A stretch of 64,000 nucleotides of DNA from Ktedonobacteraceae bacterium (GTDB taxonomy: Bacteria > Chloroflexota > Ktedonobacteria > Ktedonobacterales > Ktedonobacteraceae), in contig DASRBN010000037.1 of assembly GCA_035653615.1 (NCBI GenBank), forward strand, positions 311,736 to 375,735, written 5' to 3'. How positions within the stretch are numbered: the stretch's first letter is position 1; each line of letters opens with the position of its first letter. The notes below the pieces were generated by a model. It was not told the origin of the DNA and did not search any database. It saw only the letters and a program-made list of their open reading frames with translations. This document shows positions 51,435 to 58,822 of this stretch, in pieces. The translations under genes were made by a program, and so were the position numbers.

Positions 51435-52346
51435 ATGCTCATTAATTTTCCTTATATCCAACGTGATACACCCATTCATCGCCTGGACCCGCGAACCAAG
51501 TTCGTGTTATTGCTGGCCCTTGGTTTCGCGGTGGCGCAGACTTCTAATTTCTGGGTCATTTTGGCGGGATTTATTGGCGCGGCTTTCTACTATAGGCAGG
51601 CTCACCTGAAGTGGTCAGAGACAAAACGGGCCTGGTATCTTATTATTGCCCTCAATGTGATGATCATTTTCGTGAACTATTTTCTTTCAGGGGGCAATGT
51701 CGTTCAGGGAGTAGACCTTACGCACCCGCATATTCTCTTTACCCTGCCATTTCTGGCGCTAAAAGGGCATTTCCCCTTTATTGGGCTGGGACCATTAGTC
51801 TTCAGTGTCGAAAGCGTTACATTTATGATTACGCAAGGGTTGCGAAATTTCAGCATCGCGCTGCTAGCCGTACCCATACCGTATACCACCAATCCTGGAC
51901 ATATCGGCGTGGCTTTCAAGGGATTGGGCCTGCCGGATAGATTTGCCTATGCCATCGACCTCTCATTCCGTTTTTTACCGACAGTAGCGCGCGACTTCGG
52001 CACGACGCTCGATGCGCAGCGTGCCCGTGGCTTTGAAATTGACAAGCTGCAAGGGGGAATTTTCAGCAAGATTGCGCGTCTGGCGCCTATGGTTGTGCCT
52101 GTTGTCATTGGCTCCGTGGTGGGGGCGGAAGATATCATCAGCGCAATGGAACTGCGCTGCTTTGGTGTTGGCAAGCGTAGCTGGCTCGTAAAGTTGCATG
52201 CAAAGCCGGTTGATCGCATACTCATCACCTTCGCGATTGTCGCCTTCCTTGTCATTACTGCTCTTAACATCCTTGGCAGTTTCTATACCTATGGATTTTT
52301 GCACGTTTTACATACCCAGGGAATCCCGCACTTTCTGGCACCATAA
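51435..52346 (+). CDS. ecfT: ECF transporter T component (EcfT/CbiQ family)
   Basis: A 303-residue membrane protein that couples the ATPase to the S component. It begins with the EcfT-type HRLDPRTKFVLLLALGFAVA and has five or six membrane helices. The two coupling motifs appear as AQRARGFEID (the AxRG motif) and MELRCFGVGKRS (second motif, Arg kept, Cys before Phe-Gly). It ends in a last helix. ATG 51435 follows GAAAGAGATCATCG. It is in line with the ATPase and S genes. Confidence 0.92.
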   Translation: MLINFPYIQRDTPIHRLDPRTKFVLLLALGFAVAQTSNFWVILAGFIGAAFYYRQAHLKWSETKRAWYLIIALNVMIIFVNYFLSGGNVVQGVDLTHPHILFTLPFLALKGHFPFIGLGPLVFSVESVTFMITQGLRNFSIALLAVPIPYTTNPGHIGVAFKGLGLPDRFAYAIDLSFRFLPTVARDFGTTLDAQRARGFEIDKLQGGIFSKIARLAPMVVPVVIGSVVGAEDIISAMELRCFGVGKRSWLVKLHAKPVDRILITFAIVAFLVITALNILGSFYTYGFLHVLHTQGIPHFLAP

Positions 52347-52441
52347 TATGTTCCTCTAGCGTGTTAGATAAAGGGCATACAAAAGGTTCTAAAAGGTATG
52401 CTCCCACACGTGATTTATCGAGCAGGCTAGAGGAATAGCGC

Positions 52442-54064
52442 GTGATGCCTGGAAAGGGTATGGAGATGCCTGAGCGGGTGGGACAACAACTCGGCAATTA
52501 TCAGCTGGTCAAACTGCTTGGACATGGCGGCTTTGCCGATGTATATCTTGGCGAGCATGTCTATCTCAAAACGCAGGCAGCTATTAAAGTTCTCAAAATG
52601 GAGGTGGACAATGAGCAGCGCAATAATTTCCTCAATGAGGCACGAACCATCGCGCATTTAATTCACCCCCATATCATTCGCGTGCTGGATTTCGGCGTAG
52701 AGGGTTACACGCCTTTCCTGGTGATGGATTACGCGCCCAACGGCACCTTGCGGGAACGCCATCCCAGCGGCACGCGCCTGCCACTTGCCACCATTCTTAT
52801 CTACGTGAAGCAGGTTGCCTCGGCTTTGCAATACGCGCACGATCAACATTTCGTACACCGGGATGTCAAACCGGGCAATATGCTGATAGGAGCGCATGAT
52901 GAAATCCTGTTGAGCGATTTTGGCATTGCGCTCGTTGCTCAAAACTCTTCTTCACAAGATACCCAGGATACCGTCGGCACCGCCGCATATATGGCTCCTG
53001 AGCAAATAGAAGGCAAGCCCCGCCCGGCCAGCGACCAGTATGCATTAGGTATAACTGTCTACGAATGGCTATGCGGAGAACGTCCATTTAACGGGTCGCT
53101 CACCGAAGTCGTCACGCAGCAGCTATCGACCCCGCCGCCGTCGTTACGAGCCAAAGTCCCTGAGATTTCACCTGACCTTGAAGAAGCCGTGATGATGGCG
53201 CTGGCAAAGAATCCGCACGACCGCTTTGCCACGGTAGAGGCTTTCGCCAATGCCCTTGAGCAATCCACCCAGGCAAGAAAATATCCTGAAAGGGTATTGC
53301 GGCCGGTTTCGCCGCCCCAACCTCAAGCTTATTCAACGCAGCCTGCCATGTTCTTACCATCCCCAGGCCCAACAAGAACATCTCCCGCTCCTCAGCAATG
53401 GCAATCCAGTATGGCTTCTCAGCAACAGGCGAATAATCATGTTGTGAGGAAGAGTAAACCTGCAAGCGAGTTGCCTCATAGCAAGCTCGTTCCTTCAGGA
53501 GATTTGCAGGGAACGACAAGGAAGAGCAGTGTTTCGCGTCAAATAGCCGGTATGGTCATCGGTCTTGTGCTTTACGGGTGCGCGTATACATTCATTGGGA
53601 CGCTGGCGGGCCATAACAACGAACTGGCGGGGTATGCCCTGTTCAGTTTGACGGTGGTTATTCCGATTTTCTTTGGCGTGGTATTTGGTCCCCTGGTTGG
53701 TCTTGTCAGCGGCGGCGGCGGTTACTTGATGGGACATTACCTGAGTGGTAATCCTGCTTACTGGAATAATGGCCTTGGAATCGCGCTGACAGGCCTCATC
53801 GCCGGTCTGGCCATGCTCAGGACGGGTGGGTATTATGGGAAATTTCGAGCTATTGCGACCGCCATATTGTTCAGCATTTTCGGCATCATTGTTGGCGAGG
53901 GAATCGTTGATTGCGGTAGTATCTGGGTCTCGAATGCCAATATGAAAAGCGCCGCCATAAACTTTGTCATCTTCACCCTGCTTGAACTGGTCTGTAGTCT
54001 CATCCTTTTACCGATCCTGCTGGCGATTTACAATCTGCTGACGAGAGGGAGCAGGCGAGCTTAA
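52442..54064 (+). CDS. Ser/Thr protein kinase fused to an ECF S-component-like membrane domain (kinase 1)
   Basis: A 540-residue protein. The kinase domain (about 18-280) is complete: LLGHGGFADVYLGEH, Lys49 in AAIKVL, catalytic VHRDVKPGNML (Asp141), DFG Asp159 in LSDFGIAL, and GTAAYMAPEQ. A Pro/Gln/Ser linker (280-365) follows. The C-terminal six-helix domain (about 366-535) carries VIPIFFGVVFGPLVGLVSGG, YLMGHYLSGNPAYWNNGLGI and LILLPILLAIYNLL, matching the neighbouring S component segment by segment. The GTG start follows AGAGGAATAGCGC. It lies 95 bases after ecfT. I infer a receptor kinase sensing the transporter's substrate or the transporter itself. Confidence 0.88.
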   Translation: MMPGKGMEMPERVGQQLGNYQLVKLLGHGGFADVYLGEHVYLKTQAAIKVLKMEVDNEQRNNFLNEARTIAHLIHPHIIRVLDFGVEGYTPFLVMDYAPNGTLRERHPSGTRLPLATILIYVKQVASALQYAHDQHFVHRDVKPGNMLIGAHDEILLSDFGIALVAQNSSSQDTQDTVGTAAYMAPEQIEGKPRPASDQYALGITVYEWLCGERPFNGSLTEVVTQQLSTPPPSLRAKVPEISPDLEEAVMMALAKNPHDRFATVEAFANALEQSTQARKYPERVLRPVSPPQPQAYSTQPAMFLPSPGPTRTSPAPQQWQSSMASQQQANNHVVRKSKPASELPHSKLVPSGDLQGTTRKSSVSRQIAGMVIGLVLYGCAYTFIGTLAGHNNELAGYALFSLTVVIPIFFGVVFGPLVGLVSGGGGYLMGHYLSGNPAYWNNGLGIALTGLIAGLAMLRTGGYYGKFRAIATAILFSIFGIIVGEGIVDCGSIWVSNANMKSAAINFVIFTLLELVCSLILLPILLAIYNLLTRGSRRA

Positions 54065-54123
54065 TGCCCTTGTCTTACTTTTTGTTGCTTTCACTTTCCT
54101 TGATGATTATCCATAATGCGAGG

Positions 54124-54353
54124 GGGGGATTCTTCGCTGCGCTCAGAATGACATGCCCCAGACACATCCAGGTGTGTCCGGGGCATGTCATTCTGAGCGC
54201 AGCAAAGAATCCCCCGGTCAGCGCCTGATGATAGCCTTAATCAGTCAGCGATGTCATTCTATACCCTCACCCCTCATTTCTGAGAGGTGGTTCTGTCTAA
54301 TGATAGCCTTAGCCAGTCAGCGATGTCATTCTGAGTGCAACGAAGAATCCCCC
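54124..54353. repeat. dispersed palindromic elements plus 32-bp direct repeat
   Basis: A long hairpin at 54124-54215 has arms with the common core and one mismatch (CGAAG against CAAAG). A single further copy lies at 54325-54353. In addition TGATAGCCTTARYCAGTCAG with CGATGTCATTCT is directly repeated at 54229-54260 and 54301-54332, period 72. The elements separate kinase 1 from the promoter of kinase 2; the 54065-54474 gap has no gene. Confidence 0.75.
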
Positions 54354-54386
54354 GGCCAACATCTGAAGGATCAGCGGTTTATCCCC

Positions 54387-54415
54387 TTGACATATCCTCT
54401 ACAAGCCTCTACAAT
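54387..54415 (+). promoter_or_regulatory. strong sigma-70-like promoter of kinase 2
   Basis: Perfect TTGACA (54387-54392), 17-base spacer, TACAAT (54410-54415), 60 bases before the start codon. Kinase 2 can therefore be expressed apart from the transporter operon. Confidence 0.75.
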
Positions 54416-54474
54416 AAATCCATTAAAACAAAGTACCATGTTCGAATACATCTTTTCCCGAAAGAGGTGCAATG

Positions 54475-56193
54475 ATGGCGGACCGGACAAACCAGCGGCT
54501 TGGCAACTACCACATCGTTCGCCTCATCGGGCGCGGTGGATTCGCCGAAGTCTATCTCGCCGAGCATATCTACCTCAAAACGCAGGTCGCCATCAAGCTA
54601 CTACAGACGCGGGTATCGAGCGAAGACGATATGAAAGGCTTCCTTCAAGAGGCCCAGACCATTGCTCGCCTGATTCATCCCAATATCGTGCGCGTCACCG
54701 ACTTCGGTGTGGATGGTGAAACACCCTATCTCGTTATGGACTATGCGTCCAATGGCACGTTACGCCAGCGCCACCCAAAAGGCTCGGTTCTGCCGCTGCC
54801 CACGATTGTAACCTATGTGAAACAGGTAGCAGTAGCCCTGCAATACGCGCATGACGAAAAGCTGATCCATCGCGATATAAAACCAGAAAACATGCTGCTT
54901 GGGCGAAAAAACGAAATTTTGTTGAGTGATTTTGGTGTGGCCCTGGTCGCTCAAAGTTCGCGTTACCAGAATACGCAGGATGTAGTGGGAACAGTCGCCT
55001 ACATGTCTCCAGAACAGATTCAGGGGAAACCGCGACCGGCGAGCGATCAGTATTCCCTGGGCGTTGTCGTCTACGAATGGCTGAGTGGAGACCGTCCCTT
55101 TCATGGCTCATTTACCGAGTTATGCACGCAGCATATGTTTGCCGCGCCCCCACCGTTGCGGGAGAAGGTTCCGGCAATTCATCCACTCGTTGAGCAGGTC
55201 GTATCTATGGCACTCGCAAAAGACTACAAGCAGCGCTTTGGGAGCGTGCAGGCGTTTGCCAATGCGCTGGAGCAGGCGAGCAAAATAGAGCAATCAAGCG
55301 AAACATATGTGAAAGCTCCAACTCCGCCACCCCCTCCTAAGCCAGTATCATCTGTTCCACCAACCTTAGCCGCATCTCCCTCAGCGTCGCTACAATCCTC
55401 TATTCCCCCGCAGCAATCCACCCCTATTCCACCACCTCCACCACCGGTATCGGGTTATTCCTACCCATCTTATCCTTCTTATTCACCTCAGCAATATGCA
55501 TCCTATCCGCAGCAGGATGCGCAGAGGCCAACCCGGCAGTCACCTGCTCAGAAGGTGAAAATATGGAGCATTGGCTTGCGACAGGTTATTGCAATGCTCA
55601 TAGGAACAGCGCTCTTTACTGTCGCCGGCTATGCTATCGACACCCTTTATGTCCATACTGGCTCAAGTTCGTCATCCACACTGTTCAATCCTATTTTCCC
55701 ATCATTATCGGGAAGCTTTTTGGGCTACTTAACCCTGGGTGGTCTCCTGAATGGACTGATTTTCGTCATTCCCCTGTTCTTTGCTGTAGAGTTTGGCCCG
55801 TGGGTTGGAATCATTGTAGCAGCAGGTGGGAGCTGGCTTGCCGATACTATCTCTACCTACCGCGACTACTTTGGCCTGCAGTGGTACTGGTACGTGGCGA
55901 TTGCTGTTCTGGGTTTCGTCGCGGGGCTCTCTCTGGCCATCACTCGGGGCCGCTACAACAAACTCAGTAGTTTTTTTATTGCCCTGTTTATGAGCGCAGT
56001 CGCCATATTTCTTTATTTCCTTATAGGTATTTTCGGCGACAGTAGAATCTATTCATACCTCCAAAGCAGCTTTGGACCCGAATTAGTCGGCCTCACTCTG
56101 AATACTATAGTAAGCCTGATACCACTGCTTATCCTGCTCCTGATTTACAACGCGGTAACCGGGAAGATGAGGCAAGTTGCCCAAAAGGAATAA
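54475..56193 (+). CDS. Ser/Thr protein kinase fused to an ECF S-component-like membrane domain (kinase 2)
   Basis: A 572-residue paralog of kinase 1. The kinase domain has LIGRGGFAEVYLAEH, Lys41 in VAIKLL, IHRDIKPENML (Asp134), LSDFGVAL (Asp152) and GTVAYMSPEQ, so it should be active. The linker (about 280-360) is rich in Pro, Ser, Tyr and Gln. The membrane domain starts KIWSIGLRQVIAMLIGTALF, nearly the same as the free S component (KIWSVGVRHIVFMALGAALY). It continues VIPLFFAVEFGPWVGIIVAA and ends LILLLIYNAVTGK, with one extra hydrophobic insertion near residue 415. The start at 54475 is preferred over 54472 by spacing to GAGG. It has its own promoter and is followed by trxB after 67 bases. 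Confidence 0.88.
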   Translation: MADRTNQRLGNYHIVRLIGRGGFAEVYLAEHIYLKTQVAIKLLQTRVSSEDDMKGFLQEAQTIARLIHPNIVRVTDFGVDGETPYLVMDYASNGTLRQRHPKGSVLPLPTIVTYVKQVAVALQYAHDEKLIHRDIKPENMLLGRKNEILLSDFGVALVAQSSRYQNTQDVVGTVAYMSPEQIQGKPRPASDQYSLGVVVYEWLSGDRPFHGSFTELCTQHMFAAPPPLREKVPAIHPLVEQVVSMALAKDYKQRFGSVQAFANALEQASKIEQSSETYVKAPTPPPPPKPVSSVPPTLAASPSASLQSSIPPQQSTPIPPPPPPVSGYSYPSYPSYSPQQYASYPQQDAQRPTRQSPAQKVKIWSIGLRQVIAMLIGTALFTVAGYAIDTLYVHTGSSSSSTLFNPIFPSLSGSFLGYLTLGGLLNGLIFVIPLFFAVEFGPWVGIIVAAGGSWLADTISTYRDYFGLQWYWYVAIAVLGFVAGLSLAITRGRYNKLSSFFIALFMSAVAIFLYFLIGIFGDSRIYSYLQSSFGPELVGLTLNTIVSLIPLLILLLIYNAVTGKMRQVAQKE

Positions 56194-56260
56194 TCCTTTG
56201 CCCGTTCCTGTTACTATAAGCAGAGCGGATATATGGGGAGAGAAAAGAGGTCATCCTACT

Positions 56261-57211
56261 ATGGCAAAAATATATGACGTTATCATTATTGGTTCTGGGC
56301 CGGCTGGCTATACCGCGGGGATTTATGCCGCGCGCGCTAACCTGTCGGTGTTGATGTTTCAGGGCTACCAGGTAGGCGGGCAGTTGATGCTGACCAGCGA
56401 GGTAGAGAATTATCCGGGCTTTGAAGAGGGCATTCTGGGACCGCCGATGATGGAAAAATTCGAGATGCAGGCCAGGCGCTTCGGTACCGAGATGATCCCC
56501 GAAGATGTGAGCGCGGTCGACTTCAGTAAGCGGCCATTTAAAGTTACTGCCGATTCGGGCGATTATGCAGCTCGCGCCATCATTATTGCCACTGGAGCGA
56601 GCGCGAAATGGTTGGGCCTGCCAAGCGAGACTCGCTTGCAGGGACGCGGCGTCAGCGCCTGCGCGACCTGTGATGGATTTTTCTTCCGCAACAAGGATGT
56701 AGTAGTCGTCGGCGGCGGCGATACGGCGCTGGAAGAGGCGACGTTCCTGACGCGCTATGCCAGCCATGTCACGGTCATACATCGACGCGATAGCCTGCGC
56801 GCCAGCAAGATTATGCAGGACCGCGCCTTCAAGAATCCAAAGATCAGCTTTATCTGGGATACGGAAGTGGTTGAGGTCCTGGGCGATGATGCCGTGAACG
56901 GGGTACGACTGCGCAATGTGAAAAATGGCGAGGAAAATGTCCTGCCAGCGCAGGGGCTGTTCCTGGCGATTGGACACGAGCCGAATACCGGCCTGTTCAA
57001 GGGCTTCATCGACATGGATGAAAAGGGCTATATTGTTCCCGCTGAGTATACAATGACGAATATTCCCGGTGTCTTTGCCGCCGGTGATGTCACCGACCAC
57101 CGCTATCGCCAGGCAGTTACCGCCGCGGGTGATGGTTGTCGCGCCGCCATCGATCTGGAACGCTGGCTCGAAAGCCAGGGCGAGGATGTCGGCGTAGAAA
57201 ACTGGAACTAA
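56261..57211 (+). CDS. trxB: thioredoxin reductase
   Basis: A 316-residue FAD/NADPH flavoprotein that reduces thioredoxin. It has the FAD motif DVIIIGSGPAGYTAGIYAAR, the redox centre SACATCDGFFF (CxxC), the NADPH motif VVVVGGGDTALEEATFL followed by HRRDSLRAS, and the late FAD motif GVFAAGDVTDHRYRQAVTAA. The length is standard for low-molecular-weight bacterial TrxB. ATG 56261 follows AAGAGGT. It is downstream of kinase 2 by 67 bases and could share its transcript, but no functional link is evident. Confidence 0.95.
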   Translation: MAKIYDVIIIGSGPAGYTAGIYAARANLSVLMFQGYQVGGQLMLTSEVENYPGFEEGILGPPMMEKFEMQARRFGTEMIPEDVSAVDFSKRPFKVTADSGDYAARAIIIATGASAKWLGLPSETRLQGRGVSACATCDGFFFRNKDVVVVGGGDTALEEATFLTRYASHVTVIHRRDSLRASKIMQDRAFKNPKISFIWDTEVVEVLGDDAVNGVRLRNVKNGEENVLPAQGLFLAIGHEPNTGLFKGFIDMDEKGYIVPAEYTMTNIPGVFAAGDVTDHRYRQAVTAAGDGCRAAIDLERWLESQGEDVGVENWN

Positions 57212-57218
57212 ATTTTAA

Positions 57219-57297
57219 TTTGAGAAGCGGAACCGAAAATGCCAGGGAAACAACCACAAGCGTTGTTTCCCTGGCATTTTCGGTTCCGCTTCTCAAA
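57219..57297 (+). terminator. 79-bp palindromic hairpin after trxB
   Basis: Perfect 36-bp arms (57219-57254 and 57262-57297) with a 7-base loop. The stem contains AAAATGCCAGGGAAACAAC. The T-rich lower stem (ATTTTC) rather than a clean T-run follows the core. It is most likely a terminator or mRNA 3'-end stabiliser. Confidence 0.7.
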
Positions 57298-57402
57298 CCG
57301 GTACTTGTCATAGGAATCGTATACCAGTATAATTTACCTCAAGCCTGATTTATAGGCGATAAAATGTAAGCTCCCGGTTTTTATGAGAGGGGGTCGATAC
57401 AC

Positions 57403-58773
57403 ATGGATGTTACCGAGAATCCAGGCGGGGTTGCGATTAGCCCTCCCGGAACCGCAACGCAGCGGCGCGTTTCCCTCTTCGACCAGATCAACATCAATGT
57501 CTTCTGGATTGCCAACAATTTTCACTGGCAGGCATTGCTCGCCATCGTCATTCCCAGTATGGTGGTCTACTTCCTGGGCAATGCCAACAAGGACATCAAC
57601 CTGGCGCTGGTCGTCGTGTGGGGCACGCTTGTTGCTTTCGTCGTCAACCCGCTGGTCGGAGCCATCTCCGACTATGCCACCTTCCGCATCGGGCGCCGCC
57701 GTCCCTTTTTAATTATCGGTACTATTCTCAACGTCATCGTACTGGTATTGTTCGCGTTCTCCCCATTCTGGTTTTCGTCTACGGGGCTTCTTGTTACCTT
57801 TATTCTCCTGTTCTTATTGTTACAGTTTAGCAACAACTTCGCCAATGCTCCCTGGGGAGCGATCATCGCCGACAAAGTCCCGCAGAATCAACGCGGCGTA
57901 ACAGCCGGACTCTTTGGCCTCTTCACTCTGCTTGGCACGATTCTGGGCTCGGTAGTGGCCGGTATTATCGTCAACAAGAACAATCCCCTCCCTGTGTATC
58001 GCAACGGAATCGTAGAAATCTTCTTGCTCATCGCGGTTGTGCAAATCGTTTTTGTTGCCTATACAGCGCTCACCGTCAAAGAGACGCCATTGCCTTTAAG
58101 GGAGGGCAGAACGTTTCAACTGAGCACTGCCCTTAAGAGGTTTTTCTTCAAACCTTCGCGCTATCCAGACCTCTCGTGGGTGTTGCTCGCGCGCCTGCTG
58201 GTGATGATGGGAATCTGGGGTGTCTTCTACTTTCTCCAGTATTATTTCGATGACGTGCTGGGAGGGCCTGGGGTGAAGACTATCATCTTCGGCTCGCAAT
58301 TCTCCGGCGAGCAATTCTCCGGCACGTTGTTCCTGCCCATCCTGCTCGTAGCTGCGCTGCCCACCTCGATTATCGCAGGTTGGATCTCCGATCGTATAGG
58401 ACGCAAAGGGCTGGTCTACCTTTCGGGCACGATGATGACGGTTGTCTGCCTCATCTTTATCCTCTTTCAAAGTCAATATGGAGCATTAATCGCCGGTATC
58501 TTCTTCGGTATTGGCTATGGGGCGTATACCAGTGTAGACTGGGCGCTGGCGGCCGACGCCTTACCACCAACCGATGAGGCGGGTAAATTCCTGGGCATCT
58601 GGTCGGCGATGGGCATTCTACCACAGGTTATCGGCATTACTATCGGCGCGCTCATCCTGCAAGCCTTGCGCAGTCTGCCCAATCACTTCGGCTACACCTC
58701 GCTTTTCCTGGTGACGATTGTGTACTTTGCGCTGGGAACGCTGGTGATTTACCAGGTGAAAGGCGTGAAGTAG
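57403..58773 (+). CDS. MFS transporter
   Basis: A 456-residue protein with about 12 helices. It has a GPH/SLC45-like opening (NVFWIANNFHWQALLAIVIP) and the loop DYATFRIGRRRPFLIIG, which is the cytoplasmic motif between helices 2 and 3 in sugar-type carriers. The second half has GWISDRIGRKGLVYLSG. The substrate is unknown, perhaps a sugar. ATG 57403 follows GAGAGGGGG. Its last codons lie inside the palindrome shared with the convergent peptidase gene. Confidence 0.85.
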   Translation: MDVTENPGGVAISPPGTATQRRVSLFDQININVFWIANNFHWQALLAIVIPSMVVYFLGNANKDINLALVVVWGTLVAFVVNPLVGAISDYATFRIGRRRPFLIIGTILNVIVLVLFAFSPFWFSSTGLLVTFILLFLLLQFSNNFANAPWGAIIADKVPQNQRGVTAGLFGLFTLLGTILGSVVAGIIVNKNNPLPVYRNGIVEIFLLIAVVQIVFVAYTALTVKETPLPLREGRTFQLSTALKRFFFKPSRYPDLSWVLLARLLVMMGIWGVFYFLQYYFDDVLGGPGVKTIIFGSQFSGEQFSGTLFLPILLVAALPTSIIAGWISDRIGRKGLVYLSGTMMTVVCLIFILFQSQYGALIAGIFFGIGYGAYTSVDWALAADALPPTDEAGKFLGIWSAMGILPQVIGITIGALILQALRSLPNHFGYTSLFLVTIVYFALGTLVIYQVKGVK

Positions 58774-58820
58774 CAAGAAGCCCGGCACCTCGCGCGAGGT
58801 GCCGGGCTTCTTGCTACTTC
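58767..58820. terminator. 54-bp perfect palindrome between convergent genes
   Basis: 27-bp arms meet with no spacer at 58793/58794 (ACCTCGCGCGAGGT at the centre). It overlaps the MFS stop codon and ends 3 bases before the stop of the convergent peptidase. It is probably a shared bidirectional terminator, although a T-run is weak. Confidence 0.7.
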
Positions 58821-58822
58821 GT

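Noticed and set aside
52442-54064. KPGN instead of KPEN in the catalytic loop of kinase 1, considered as inactivating
   Set aside because: The essential HRD Asp, the loop Lys and the Asn are all present; the residue before Asn is variable in active kinases.
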